34,140 bases of DNA from DAORHV01 sp964448405. GTDB taxonomy: Bacteria; Patescibacteriota; Gracilibacteria; Peribacterales; Peribacteraceae. Positions within the stretch are counted from its first letter, which is position 1; the number at the start of each line of letters is the position of its first letter. The stretch covers positions 1 to 34,140 of the forward strand of contig CAYUVW010000016.1 of assembly GCA_964448405.1 (NCBI GenBank), given 5' to 3'. Both the position numbers and the translations under genes were made by a program. Under the pieces are notes generated by a model that saw only the letters and a program-made list of their open reading frames with translations, searched no databases and was not told where the DNA came from. Positions 7,256-16,397 of this stretch are shown piece after piece.

Positions 7256-8374
7256 GCCTTCTTGATCCCTTCTCGATATTTCAACTGTAGCGAATCGTAA
7301 GAACATGTGTATGGATACCTTTGGAAGCGTTTCCGCAGCAATGCGCTGTATGCTGGCCATCACTCCATCGGCTTGCAGAAAGACTGCATCTGCGACAAGA
7401 GCCGTGTCTTCTGCGAAGTTACGCTCCAACACGCTGGCGCCACCTTCGTCTTTGGCGAGCAACGCAGCGCACATCGTTCGTATTTTCGGCTGGCCGCGTT
7501 CCACATCGAGTCGGTCCACAATGTTTTTCCTCAAAACGACTTTCCCTTTTCCGTTGTGTTGCACGAGTTCGTGGTGCGTTCCGACCGATGCATCTTTAAT
7601 AATACGTTCGTTGAGTGACTTGAATACTGCTTGGTGGGTGGTCGCCAATACTTCCAACGTGTCTTGGCTGCCTGCCGCGCAATCCAAAAACTCTTCGCGG
7701 GTGGGCGCCCTCTTTAACGTACGGACGAACTGGATCAGGATTTGACGCAACAGAATAAAATCACTGCGCTTGGCGTTGGATGCCGACGACTGAATCGTGT
7801 GCTTCCAATCGGATGTGCGGTTGTTGGTCGTGACTCGTACCACTTGGCTGGCCTCTGCCTGTGCCGCGGCAAGACTGGCTTGCACCTCCGGGTCGCAGAG
7901 CAGCGCATGCAGAATGTGCTGCAGCTTCAAATCCGAAAGCGCGTGCAATCCGTTCAGTCCGCCGGCTTGCATGAGCAGTCGCAATTCTTCTTCCTCCATG
8001 GGGCTTGCCGTTACCGGGGTCAGCTCAGGGGCGATGAGTCGCGACATGCCGGCAAACGGCCGAATCAAACCGTATGGCGGGTGCTCGATCTTCGCGCGTT
8101 CCATCTTTGCGCATGCGGCGACAAGCAACTGAGTTTCGTGTTGGGATTTGCGGATTTTTGCCGCGCTCATGCCAATGGTGTTCGTTCCCATCTTGCGCTC
8201 AAACACCTGCGGCAGGTCTTGGTATCCATTTTTTTCTTCTATTGCACGCAAATCGGAAGCCACCAGGTGCTTCGCAGGATCGAATGTTGGCAGGTGATTG
8301 ACGTAGTGCATGCTGGAATAAAGGAGGTCGTGCATTTTGACAAACATATGAAATTGACGCAATACAACATGCAT
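7253..8374 (-). CDS. Unknown protein, ~373 residues
   Basis: I do not recognise this protein. It is mostly helical and soluble, with no signal peptide or membrane segment. The middle contains repeated alanine/leucine helices (MEEEELRLLMQAGGLNGLHAL, split by GG) and ends with IHMFLRFATVEISRRDQEG. The start is uncertain: GTG 8416, ATG 8374 and later ATGs at 8347, 8332 and 8311 are all in frame. I list the first ATG; ATG 8332 has TATGTT seven bases upstream. It is divergent from gyrA and ends 9 nt before rsmI on the same strand. The long unbroken frame and GC-rich codons support a real gene. Confidence 0.65.
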   Translation of the reverse strand: MHVVLRQFHMFVKMHDLLYSSMHYVNHLPTFDPAKHLVASDLRAIEEKNGYQDLPQVFERKMGTNTIGMSAAKIRKSQHETQLLVAACAKMERAKIEHPPYGLIRPFAGMSRLIAPELTPVTASPMEEEELRLLMQAGGLNGLHALSDLKLQHILHALLCDPEVQASLAAAQAEASQVVRVTTNNRTSDWKHTIQSSASNAKRSDFILLRQILIQFVRTLKRAPTREEFLDCAAGSQDTLEVLATTHQAVFKSLNERIIKDASVGTHHELVQHNGKGKVVLRKNIVDRLDVERGQPKIRTMCAALLAKDEGGASVLERNFAEDTALVADAVFLQADGVMASIQRIAAETLPKVSIHMFLRFATVEISRRDQEG

Positions 8375-8382
8375 AGTTGGCT

Positions 8383-8400
8383 CCCGGAGCGGACTCCGGG
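8383..8400. repeat. Perfect 7-bp inverted repeat upstream of gyrA
   Basis: CCCGGAG (8383-8389), loop CGGA, CTCCGGG (8394-8400). It lies 26 bp upstream of the gyrA -10 and just upstream of the opposing gene's first ATG. It could be a regulator-binding site for the divergent pair or a hairpin in the opposing leader; nothing decides between these. Confidence 0.4.
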
Positions 8401-8425
8401 GAGTGCTTTTCTTCACTGGAATTTC

Positions 8426-8434
8426 TGGTAGTCT
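8426..8434 (+). promoter_or_regulatory. Putative extended -10 promoter of gyrA
   Basis: TGG TAGTCT (8426-8434) would start transcription near 8441, leaving a ~28-nt pyrimidine-rich leader (contains ACCTCCTTTCCTTG) with no Shine-Dalgarno sequence before ATG 8469. Confidence 0.4.
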
Positions 8435-8468
8435 TTTGCCGCTAGAGACCTCCTTTCCTTGTTTTTGT

Positions 8469-11096
8469 ATGGCCGATAAGCCGAACGCCGATCAACAGCT
8501 GATTCCAGAGCCGAAAAAGAACATGGGCAACATTCTGCCCCGTGCGATCGTCACCGAAATGGAAGAGAGCTACTTGAGCTACGCGATGAGCGTCATCGTT
8601 GCTCGTGCGCTGCCGGATGCCCGCGACGGTTTGAAGCCGGTGCACCGCCGCATTTTGTATGCCATGAACGAGCTCGGCCTGCGTGCCAGCGCCAAGTACC
8701 GCAAGTCGGCACTCGTGGTCGGTGACGTGCTGGGTAAGTATCACCCGCACGGCGACAGCCCGGTGTACGAAGCCATGGTCCGTATGGCCCAGGATTTCGC
8801 GATGCGCTACCAGCTGATTAACGGCCAAGGTAACTTCGGTTCCATCGACGGAGACAACGCCGCCGCCATGCGTTACACGGAGTGCAAGATGTACTCCATT
8901 ACCGACGAAATGCTGCAGGACATCGACAAGAATACGGTCGAATTCCGCGCCAACTACGACGGTTCCCGTAAGGAGCCGAGCGTTCTTCCCAGCAAAGTGC
9001 CGAACCTGCTCCTCAACGGTACGGTGGGTATCGCCGTCGGTATGGCGACCAACATCCCGCCGCACAACTTAAACGAATTGGTCGATGCCATTCTCAGCCT
9101 CACCGAGAAGCCCGACTCCACCGTGGAAGACCTGCTTGAATTCGTGCAGGGTCCGGACTTTCCGACTGCCGGCATGGTGTACGACCGCGAGGCGCTGAAG
9201 CAGGCCTACCTTACCGGTCGTGGATCGGTGGTGGTACGCGGCAAGGCTGAAATCGAAGAGGGGACGGGCAACCGCCAGATCATCCGCATCAGCGAACTGC
9301 CGTACCAGGTGAACAAGTCCGTGCTCATTGAGCGCATTGCACAGCTCGTGACGGACAAAGTCATCGTCGGCATCTCGGACCTTCGCGACGAATCCGACCG
9401 CGACGGCATCCGCATCATCATCGAGCTGAAGAAGGACAGTTATCCGCAGAAAATCCTGAACCAGATCTATAAGCACACCGATTTGCAGACCAGCTTCGGT
9501 TACAACTGCATCGCACTGGCCGACGGCTTGCAGCCGCGCTTGCTGAACCTGAAGGAGTGTCTCCAGATCTTCATTGATCATCGCCGCACGATCATCACCC
9601 GTCGCGTCACGTTCGACCGCGACCGCGCCAAGGAACGCGCACACATCTTGGAGGGTTTGACCATCGCGCTCGACAACATCGACGAGGTCATCGAGACGAT
9701 CAAGAAGTCCGAGACCCGTGAGGACGCCAAGACGAACCTCATGAAGAAGTTCAAGCTCAGCGAGATCCAGTCCGAGGCCATTCTTCAAATGCAGTTGCAG
9801 CGTTTGGCTGGTCTGGAGCGCAAGAAGATCGAGCAGGAACTGAAGGACACGCTCGCGTTCATCAAGGAGTGCGAGGCGATCCTGAAGGACCGCAAGCGCG
9901 TGGATGCCATCATGACAAAAGAGCTCGGCGATATCCGCGCCAAGTACGGCGATGACCGCCGCACGGTCATTGTGCCGCATGCCGTCGGTGAATTCTCCGC
10001 CAAGGACACCATCCCGAACGCTCCCATGATCGTGGCACTCACCGCCCACGGGTACGTGAAGCGTTTGAGCCCGGCTCAGTTCCGCGCCCAGCACCGTGGA
10101 GGAAAGGGTATTAAGGGTATGACCACCAAGGACGAGGACGAAATTCTGGGCATGATCAACGCGCATAACCACGACGATCTGCTCTACTTCACCAACACCG
10201 GACGCGTGTTCAAGCTGCCGGTATACGAACTACCGCAGGCCAGTCGCGTGGCAAAGGGCCAGGCGATCGTGAACTTGCTCCAGCTGCAGCCGGGCGAGAA
10301 AGTCGCCGCCATGTTGAAGTCCAAACTGGAGGGCAAGACGCACCTGTTCATGACGACCTTGCAGGGTACCGTGAAGCGCACCGAACTTTCCGAATTCGAA
10401 AACATCCGTCGCTCGGGTCTTATCGCTCAGAAGATCAACGACGGCGACGAACTGAAGTGGGTGGTCGCCACCACAGGCAAGGACGAGATCTTCATCCTCA
10501 GCAAGAAAGGAAAGTCGATCCGCTTCCCGGAGACCGACGTACGTGCCATGGGTCGTGCCGCCGCCGGCGTGCGCGGTATCCGCTTGGGTGGGGGCGACAA
10601 AGTCGTGGAGGCTGCAGCGTTCGGCAATCCGGAGAAGAGCCAGCTGCTCGTTGTTATGGAGAACGGTCTCGGCAAGTCCACGCCAGTCACGCTGTACCGC
10701 TTGCAGGGTCGTGGCGGAGGAGGAGTGAAAGCCGCTCAGCTCACCACCAAGACCGGCGACATCGTCGGCGGAGCAATCTTGTCCGAGGGAGAAAATGGTG
10801 ATCTTATTTGTATCTCCAAGCAGGGCCAGACCATCCGCATGAAGCTGTCCGATATCCCGTCGCGCGGACGCGCCACGCAGGGTGTGATCGTCATGCGCTT
10901 GGACGGCGGCGATAAGGTCGCTTCCATGAGCGTCATCATCGACGACCCGAACGCCATCGCCGAGGTTGAGGGTGCTGAAGAAGCTGAAGCCGCACTATTC
11001 GACACCGAAGAGGCTCCGGTTGAAGAAAAGAAGGCCAAGCCCAAAGACAAGGACGACGGCGACGACAAGCCGAAGGCCAAGCCCAAGAAGAAGTAG
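8469..11096 (+). CDS. gyrA: DNA gyrase subunit A
   Basis: GyrA is the DNA-cutting and strand-passing subunit that introduces negative supercoils together with GyrB. This is 875 residues. The winged-helix/tower core begins at ILPRAIVTEMEESYLSYAMSV (split here from its neighbours). The catalytic tyrosine is Tyr136 in AAMRYTE. The six-bladed C-terminal domain carries QHRGGKG, a form of the GyrA box that distinguishes gyrase from ParC. The C-terminal tail is acidic then Lys/Pro-rich (KPKAKPKKK). The quinolone-contact region reads HGDSPVYE, with Ser97, Pro98 and Glu101 at the places of E. coli Ser83, Ala84 and Asp87. An upstream in-frame extension to 8403 lies over the promoter and is rejected. 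A clear terminator follows. Confidence 0.95.
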   Translation: MADKPNADQQLIPEPKKNMGNILPRAIVTEMEESYLSYAMSVIVARALPDARDGLKPVHRRILYAMNELGLRASAKYRKSALVVGDVLGKYHPHGDSPVYEAMVRMAQDFAMRYQLINGQGNFGSIDGDNAAAMRYTECKMYSITDEMLQDIDKNTVEFRANYDGSRKEPSVLPSKVPNLLLNGTVGIAVGMATNIPPHNLNELVDAILSLTEKPDSTVEDLLEFVQGPDFPTAGMVYDREALKQAYLTGRGSVVVRGKAEIEEGTGNRQIIRISELPYQVNKSVLIERIAQLVTDKVIVGISDLRDESDRDGIRIIIELKKDSYPQKILNQIYKHTDLQTSFGYNCIALADGLQPRLLNLKECLQIFIDHRRTIITRRVTFDRDRAKERAHILEGLTIALDNIDEVIETIKKSETREDAKTNLMKKFKLSEIQSEAILQMQLQRLAGLERKKIEQELKDTLAFIKECEAILKDRKRVDAIMTKELGDIRAKYGDDRRTVIVPHAVGEFSAKDTIPNAPMIVALTAHGYVKRLSPAQFRAQHRGGKGIKGMTTKDEDEILGMINAHNHDDLLYFTNTGRVFKLPVYELPQASRVAKGQAIVNLLQLQPGEKVAAMLKSKLEGKTHLFMTTLQGTVKRTELSEFENIRRSGLIAQKINDGDELKWVVATTGKDEIFILSKKGKSIRFPETDVRAMGRAAAGVRGIRLGGGDKVVEAAAFGNPEKSQLLVVMENGLGKSTPVTLYRLQGRGGGGVKAAQLTTKTGDIVGGAILSEGENGDLICISKQGQTIRMKLSDIPSRGRATQGVIVMRLDGGDKVASMSVIIDDPNAIAEVEGAEEAEAALFDTEEAPVEEKKAKPKDKDDGDDKPKAKPKKK

Positions 11097-11116
11097 TTCA
11101 TGTCATCGGAAGTAGG

Positions 11117-11142
11117 AAAATGGCTCTTCGGAGCCATTTTTC
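11117..11142 (+). terminator. Intrinsic terminator after gyrA
   Basis: AAAATGGCTC (11117-11126), tetraloop TTCG, GAGCCATTTT (11131-11140), continuing into T. The 10-bp stem has a stable UUCG loop and a run of five T at the 3' side. Confidence 0.85.
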
Positions 11143-11167
11143 GTATGCTTCGCAACGGCCTTGTTTT

Positions 11168-11196
11168 TTGACAAAAACTTCATTTTTTAGTATAAT
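11168..11196 (+). promoter_or_regulatory. Consensus sigma-70 promoter
   Basis: TTGACA (11168-11173), a 17-bp spacer and TATAAT (11191-11196): both hexamers are perfect. The predicted start near 11203 gives a leader of only about 11 nt before ATG 11214, with no Shine-Dalgarno. Confidence 0.85.
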
Positions 11197-11213
11197 AAGC
11201 TTAACAAATACAC

Positions 11214-12182
11214 ATGATCAGACTCCATACCCCCGAACAGGCTCCAGAGGATGTGCCGCGTGATGGCGATATTCAAAGGCTCCGCCGCCGCGTTTCGGAT
11301 TTGCAAATCGACCGCGATGCCCTGCGCGAGCAACTGCGTCGTCAGCGTGCAAGCAGCATCCCGCTGCCCGAACAGCAGGTCGACGCTCCCGCACGCTTCG
11401 CACGTCGTCAGCGCCGTGGCCGTACTGTCGCCGAACCTCGGCAGTCCGCGGAGCAGCCGGTCGTTGCCGGACCGGAAGCGCGCGTGGAAGGTCCGAAGTC
11501 ATTGGCCGAACTGCAGGCATTGCTGAAGCAGATCGGGGAAAAAGAGCACACCGAGATTTACACGCCCGCCGATTCGGTGGCTTTAGACGGCTTGTACGCA
11601 CGCCTCGGCGCAACTGCGCTCGGTCCCACCGATTACAATGTCACCCGGCCGATCGCCGATGTACTGGAAGGCATGAAGCGCACGGAGCAGAACGATGCCA
11701 GCCCGAAGCCCGAACGCATCCAAGCCATTTCTGCGGCGTTGGCGCAATTGCAGCCGCACTTGCCGCGCCGCGGCCCGGAGATCGCGTCGGCGTACGACGA
11801 AATCATGGTCATCAAACAGCGCGAAGAGGCGCTCTTCAAAGAGCAGCCCCTGCCGAAATTCGATACGGCCGCCGATCGCCGGCTTATGGAGGCCTATGCA
11901 GCCTTGGCGAATACCCCGTTCTCGTGCACGCCCCGCGAGGCATCGGTGCTGCTGGCGAAATTCAAGGCGCTGTATCGCAAGGAGGATGACCTGTGGAATT
12001 TCAAATTTCCACGCGGTGAACATCAGGCGGCGGCGCAGGCACTGCACGACGGTCGCCGCGTTATGATTCACGAACGGGGTAACCGACTGATGAAAATCAC
12101 AGCGAAACTTTCGACCATCGCAAACAGCAGCACGATGTTCTGGCGCATGTTGGGGCGCGCTCCCGAGCATTTGGCTGCCTAA
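11214..12182 (+). CDS. Unknown protein with N-terminal coiled coil, 322 residues
   Basis: I do not recognise this protein. Residues ~20-50 form a strongly charged heptad-like helix (IQRLRRRVSDLQIDRDALRE). A proline/arginine-rich linker follows to ~95. The remainder is helical, with phrases such as LAELQALLKQIGEKEHTEIY and LMEAYAALANTPFSCTPREASVL. There is no signal peptide or membrane segment. It is driven by the strongest-looking promoter in the window, so it may be abundant. It starts at the only ATG near that promoter and is followed by rpmE, which has its own promoter. Confidence 0.72.
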   Translation: MIRLHTPEQAPEDVPRDGDIQRLRRRVSDLQIDRDALREQLRRQRASSIPLPEQQVDAPARFARRQRRGRTVAEPRQSAEQPVVAGPEARVEGPKSLAELQALLKQIGEKEHTEIYTPADSVALDGLYARLGATALGPTDYNVTRPIADVLEGMKRTEQNDASPKPERIQAISAALAQLQPHLPRRGPEIASAYDEIMVIKQREEALFKEQPLPKFDTAADRRLMEAYAALANTPFSCTPREASVLLAKFKALYRKEDDLWNFKFPRGEHQAAAQALHDGRRVMIHERGNRLMKITAKLSTIANSSTMFWRMLGRAPEHLAA

Positions 12183-12211
12183 CGGGAGGGGGAATCATTA
12201 GTTTTTTAGAC

Positions 12212-12240
12212 TTGCGTGCTTTTTCAGGAGCACGTACAAT
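12212..12240 (+). promoter_or_regulatory. Promoter of rpmE
   Basis: TTGCGT (12212-12217), a 17-bp spacer and TACAAT (12235-12240). The predicted start near 12247 leaves about 5 nt before ATG 12252. The CAGGAG at 12225-12230 lies upstream of that start and so cannot act as a ribosome binding site. Confidence 0.6.
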
Positions 12241-12251
12241 CTCGCGGCTTT

Positions 12252-12539
12252 ATGAAGAAGGATTTCCACCCGAAGGCACACAAGGACGCCAAAACGACGT
12301 GCACGTCGTGCAATGCCGTGTACTTGGTTCCAAGCACCGTCAAGGACCAGCAGGTTGAAATCTGCAGCCAGTGCCACCCCATCTATACCGGTGAGTACCG
12401 CGGTATCATGACCTCCGGTCGTGTCGACCGCTTCCGCAAGGTGCAGGAGGCTTCTAAGGGAAAACAAGCAGCAGTGGCAGCCATTGAAGAGGCTCGCAAG
12501 GCCAAGCCGACCATCAAGAAGGCCAAGAAAGCCGCTTAA
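12252..12539 (+). CDS. rpmE: 50S ribosomal protein L31
   Basis: L31 sits at the subunit interface and bridges the 50S central protuberance to the 30S head. The 95-residue protein has the zinc-ribbon form: Cys17 and Cys20 (CTSC) with Cys38 and Cys41 (CSQC). The signature HPIYTGEYR followed by TSGRVDRF is present. The usual length is ~70 residues; here a Lys/Ala-rich tail of ~30 residues (KKAKKAA at the end) is added, possibly contacting rRNA. Four cysteines imply zinc is needed. Reading from 12216 would add 12 residues lying over the promoter; MKKDFHPK is the family start. Confidence 0.94.
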   Translation: MKKDFHPKAHKDAKTTCTSCNAVYLVPSTVKDQQVEICSQCHPIYTGEYRGIMTSGRVDRFRKVQEASKGKQAAVAAIEEARKAKPTIKKAKKAA

Positions 12540-12574
12540 GCAGCCATTCATGAGTACCGATCCGGGGCGTTTCC

Positions 12575-12583
12575 TGGTATACT
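12575..12583 (+). promoter_or_regulatory. Extended -10 promoter of the hrcA-like gene, leaderless
   Basis: TGG TATACT (12575-12583) is followed by seven bases and ATG 12591. The expected transcript begins on or one base before the start codon. No good -35 is seen. Confidence 0.6.
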
Positions 12584-12590
12584 TTGTAGT

Positions 12591-13304
12591 ATGAACAGCA
12601 GGCAGGCCAAGCTCTTGCAGGCCATTATCGATCAATTCATTCTTACGGCATTGCCCGTGGGTTCGAAACGCCTGCTCGAAACCAGTGAATTTCCAGTTTC
12701 CTCGGCCACGATCCGTTCCGAAATGTCTTTTCTGGAAACCGAAGGATTCTTGGCCCAACCGCACGTTTCTGCCGGTCGCATTCCGACCGTGAAGGGCTAC
12801 CGCCTGTACGTGCAGGAATTCATGAAGCCGAACACCGCCGAACGCGCGGTGCGTGCGAAATTCGAGAATTTGCGTGAACAGTATTTTCAGAACAAGGACC
12901 GCGAACGGGCATATGAAGGCGTGGCATTGTTGGCACACATGATTCAGAACGTCAGTTTCGCCACGGTGCCGCACCGTGACCGCGTGTATTACATGGGCTT
13001 AAGTAATTCACTGCGACAGCCAGAATTCCAGCAGGATACGCAGTTGATGAGCGGCGTGGTCGAAGTGTTGGAGCAGGGGCTTACCGATCTTATTTCCAAA
13101 ATCGATATCGATGACAAGGTGCGGTACTGCATCGGCGAGAAGCATTTGTCGCCGCACATTGAAAGCTGTGCGCTCATGGTGACTCGCTACCGCATCCGCG
13201 GGCAGGAAGGCGTGGTCGGTATTTTGGGTCCGGTTCGCATGGACTACGCGTACAACACCGTAGCGCTGGATATGGTCGCCGGCATGCTGCGCGACGCCGC
13301 CTAA
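12591..13304 (+). CDS. HrcA-like transcription repressor, shortened
   Basis: The N-terminal ~75 residues match the winged-helix DNA-binding region of the heat-shock repressor HrcA: RQAKLLQAIIDQFILTALPVGSKRLLE, then SSATIRSEMSFLETEGFLAQPHVSAGRIPTVKGYRLYV (both interrupted here only for description). The C-terminus GVVGILGPVRMDYAY matches the end of HrcA. At 237 residues it is about 100 shorter than usual, with the missing part in the central GAF-like region. In the family HrcA binds CIRCE elements before groE and dnaK. No CIRCE inverted repeat or chaperone gene is in this window, so its targets may differ. The T4SS-like ATPase starts 35 nt downstream without an obvious promoter and is probably cotranscribed. 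Confidence 0.82.
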   Translation: MNSRQAKLLQAIIDQFILTALPVGSKRLLETSEFPVSSATIRSEMSFLETEGFLAQPHVSAGRIPTVKGYRLYVQEFMKPNTAERAVRAKFENLREQYFQNKDRERAYEGVALLAHMIQNVSFATVPHRDRVYYMGLSNSLRQPEFQQDTQLMSGVVEVLEQGLTDLISKIDIDDKVRYCIGEKHLSPHIESCALMVTRYRIRGQEGVVGILGPVRMDYAYNTVALDMVAGMLRDAA

Positions 13305-13339
13305 CGTCAGAACATCAACAGTCCCACGTCTCCGTCTTC

Positions 13340-16171
13340 ATGCCGCCAACAACTTCAACCGCCGAAACCGTCTTGCTGCGCATCCGCCCCGCGTTGCCGG
13401 ACCCCGAAGACAAGAGCGGCAACCGCGGCCCGATTCTTATGGAGCCGGCTATTTCGGCCATGCACTATTTGAAGAAGGGGCAGGATGTGGTCAGTCTGGA
13501 GATCGGCTTCTACCAGGGCAAGATCTGCTTCTTCGCTCGTTGCACCCGCGCGTCTGTGGGACTTATTGAAAGCCAGCTCTACGCCCAGTATCCCGATATC
13601 GACATCGAAGAAGTTCCGACCACCATCTTCGATCCCAAAGAAGGGGAATCGGTGGTGTACACCGACTTGGCGTTCACCGATCCGGAGGTCTACCCCATTA
13701 AGCGTCACCCGCAGTTCGACGACATGCTCAGTCGCCAGAGCTTGGACCCCATCGCCAGCATGACGTCCATTCTGCTGCGGTATCCGGATATCGCCATGCG
13801 CGGGCATATTCAGCTTGTCTTCAAGCCGTTCGACAACGCCCGCCGATCCTTCCGCACCAAGACACTCAAGTTCCTGCCGCTCATGTCCAAGGGCTTCTCT
13901 CAGAAGTGGGATTGGTATGGAAAGCTGTTCTGCCGCATTCATCTGGCGCGCGGCTGGCATTGGTGGGCTTACCTGCCGTTGAACATCCTGATGGGCGGCT
14001 TCCGTGCATGGTTTTCATTCGTACCGAATTTGTCCGACATCATGCTGTCCGAGGACGGCGGTGCGTCGAGCGTCGGTGAAGAAGATTTCGCCCAGGAATA
14101 CACTACCAAGCGCAACCACGACAGCGAGACCATCGTCGGGGCCATTGCCGACAAGGTGAACCACCTGCTGTTCGTCGGCAATATCCGCATCTGCGTTATC
14201 ACCAAGACTCCGTTGGTCGACCAGGCCGAAGCCAAGCTGCACGAAATCCAGTCCAGCTTCCGCCAGTTCGCACTGCCGCACCTGAACGGCTTTAAAGAAC
14301 ACGGTGTGCAGGTCGCACAGGAATTCCCGACCGGTTTCAAAATCACGCCGTATCTGTTGTCGGTGGAGGAAATCGCGTCGCTGTGGCATCCGCCCAGCCT
14401 GCTTGTGCGAACGCCCAACATCGACTGGGTCACCAGCAAGAAGCTCCAGCCGCCGGTCGATTTGCCCATTGCCGAGACCGAGGATGCCAATAGTCTCACC
14501 ATGCTAGGCGAAGCGGTGTTCCGCGGCCGCCGCACGCAGTTCGGCATTAAGCCCGACGACCGCCGCCGCCACATGTACGTCATTGGTAAGACGGGTATGG
14601 GCAAATCCACGTTGCTCGAAAATATGATCTATTCCGACGTGATTGCCGGCAAAGGCGTGGGAGTCATCGATCCGCACGGCGATCTGATTGAGGCGTGCTT
14701 GCGTTTCATTCCGGCTCATCGCAGCAACGACGTCATTCTGTTCAGTCCGGCCGACAAGGATTTCCCCTTGTCGTTCAACATGTTGTCGTGCCCCAACCCG
14801 GACCAGTATCCTTTGGTTGCATCGGGTCTGATGAGCGTGTTTACCAAGATGTGGCCCGACGTGTGGAGCGGACGCATGGAGCATATTTTGCGCAACGCCT
14901 TGCTCGCGCTCATTGAAACACAGGGCAACTCCATGCTCGGCATTCTGCGCATGTTCGTGGACGACAGCTTCCGCAAGAAGGTCGTGGAGCATGTACAGGA
15001 CCACCTGGTGAAAAGCTTCTGGCAGGACGAGTACGCCGGTTGGACCGACAAGTACCGCACCGAGGCTATTGCGGCCATTCAAAACAAGATCGGCCAGCTG
15101 CTCAGCGTGCCAACCATCCGCAACATCGTCGGCCAAGTGAACAGCAAGCTGAACGTCCGCGAGGCTATGGATACCGGAAAGATCGTGCTGGTCAACTTAA
15201 GCAAAGGCAACCTGGGTGAAGATAACTCCGCATTCTTGGGCTCCATGTTGGTGACCAAATTCCAGCTGGATGCCATGAGTCGCGCCGATATTCCCGAGAA
15301 GGAACGTAAAGACTTCTTCTTGTACGTCGACGAGTTCCAGAACTTTGCCACCGAGTCCTTCGCCACCATCCTCTCCGAGGCTCGCAAGTACCGTCTGTCG
15401 CTGACCTTGGCCAACCAGTACGTCGGCCAATTGCTGCTGGAAGGAAACAGCACGGCGTTGCAGGATGCGGTATTCGGTAACGTGGGTTCCATGGTGTCGT
15501 TCCAAGTCGGAGCCGAAGATGCCGAGGCGCTGGCGCTGCAGTTCGAGGAAATGGTCGAGCCGAAAGATATTCTCAGTTTGCCCAAGTACCACGCCTACAT
15601 GCGCCTGATGATCAACGGTATGGCCAGCAAGCCGTTCTCGGTCTCCACCTTACCTCCGCCCAAAATCCAGCAGGACGACGATCGCGTGGAAATCATCCGC
15701 CGTATGTCGCGCGAGCGGTATGCGGAGAAGCGTTCGGTGGTGGAGGACAAAATCGGACGTTGGCTGAAGAGCGCGAGCGAGAATCGCAAATTGGCCGTAT
15801 CCGACGTGAAATCGAAAGAGAAAGAAGCGGAGGAGCGTGACAAGGCCAAGAAGAAGGGCATGACGCTGGAGGTCTATCGTGCCTGGCGAGACCGAGAAAT
15901 GTGGACCAATGATTTCAATGCGCTGCGCAAGAAGGAGATCACCGAGCCGTTGTCCGCCGAAGAGAAGGGCAAGATGGTCGACTTGGAAGTGAAACTGAAG
16001 AACAGCGGCGGCGTCCCGCCGCCGAGCAAGGCGATGATCGAAGCGGCCGCGAAGAAATCCGGTCTCCCGCCGCCTGCAGCAGCCCCGGTAGCGCCCGTTG
16101 CCTCTTCAGTACCCGCTCCGGTGAAGCCAAAACAGAATCCGCCCAAGCCCAAGCCCCCGGCAGCGAAATAG
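13340..16171 (+). CDS. VirD4/TraG-like type IV secretion system ATPase with N-terminal membrane region
   Basis: This is a 943-residue P-loop ATPase. Walker A is GKTGMGKST (416-424). Walker B is FFLYVDEFQNF, with Asp664 and Glu665. ANQYVGQL, of the TraM-recognition/coupling-protein type, follows. The N-terminal ~400 residues include one hydrophobic segment around WHWWAYLPLNILMGGF and a region common to such ATPases in Patescibacteria. The C-terminal ~170 residues are a charged helical segment (KEKEAEERDKAKKKG) and a Pro/Ala-rich tail. In known systems these hexameric pumps move DNA or protein through the membrane. No relaxase, VirB channel or pilin gene is nearby, so the cargo is unknown. It probably shares the hrcA-like transcript. 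Confidence 0.82.
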   Translation: MPPTTSTAETVLLRIRPALPDPEDKSGNRGPILMEPAISAMHYLKKGQDVVSLEIGFYQGKICFFARCTRASVGLIESQLYAQYPDIDIEEVPTTIFDPKEGESVVYTDLAFTDPEVYPIKRHPQFDDMLSRQSLDPIASMTSILLRYPDIAMRGHIQLVFKPFDNARRSFRTKTLKFLPLMSKGFSQKWDWYGKLFCRIHLARGWHWWAYLPLNILMGGFRAWFSFVPNLSDIMLSEDGGASSVGEEDFAQEYTTKRNHDSETIVGAIADKVNHLLFVGNIRICVITKTPLVDQAEAKLHEIQSSFRQFALPHLNGFKEHGVQVAQEFPTGFKITPYLLSVEEIASLWHPPSLLVRTPNIDWVTSKKLQPPVDLPIAETEDANSLTMLGEAVFRGRRTQFGIKPDDRRRHMYVIGKTGMGKSTLLENMIYSDVIAGKGVGVIDPHGDLIEACLRFIPAHRSNDVILFSPADKDFPLSFNMLSCPNPDQYPLVASGLMSVFTKMWPDVWSGRMEHILRNALLALIETQGNSMLGILRMFVDDSFRKKVVEHVQDHLVKSFWQDEYAGWTDKYRTEAIAAIQNKIGQLLSVPTIRNIVGQVNSKLNVREAMDTGKIVLVNLSKGNLGEDNSAFLGSMLVTKFQLDAMSRADIPEKERKDFFLYVDEFQNFATESFATILSEARKYRLSLTLANQYVGQLLLEGNSTALQDAVFGNVGSMVSFQVGAEDAEALALQFEEMVEPKDILSLPKYHAYMRLMINGMASKPFSVSTLPPPKIQQDDDRVEIIRRMSRERYAEKRSVVEDKIGRWLKSASENRKLAVSDVKSKEKEAEERDKAKKKGMTLEVYRAWRDREMWTNDFNALRKKEITEPLSAEEKGKMVDLEVKLKNSGGVPPPSKAMIEAAAKKSGLPPPAAAPVAPVASSVPAPVKPKQNPPKPKPPAAK

Positions 16172-16397
16172 GGATTCAGAAGAGTCAATGGGGTCGGGGG
16201 GCAGAGAGGCTTGTTTGTTATCCTTTTGGCTTTCCTGTTTTCCCTACATTCTCAATGTATTGATTGTAGAAAGAGTATTGCAGTCTTCATAAGAGCCAAT
16301 GCGAACTTGTTCCGCATAGGTGTCGATTGCTTTTTGGTAAGGATTATTCTCATACTACGTCGACAATTCGTCTTCTATTTCCTCTTCTCAGTTTCGT

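Noticed and set aside
9069..10172. Long minus-strand open frame opposite gyrA
   Set aside because: It lies wholly within gyrA, which is unambiguous, and its product has no recognisable motif.
12541..12600. CIRCE operator for the hrcA-like gene
   Set aside because: No TTAGCACTC/GAGTGCTAA inverted repeat or close variant was seen here or elsewhere in the window.
12198..12974. Minus-strand open frame across rpmE and the hrcA-like gene
   Set aside because: Both plus-strand genes are confidently identified; this is an antisense shadow.
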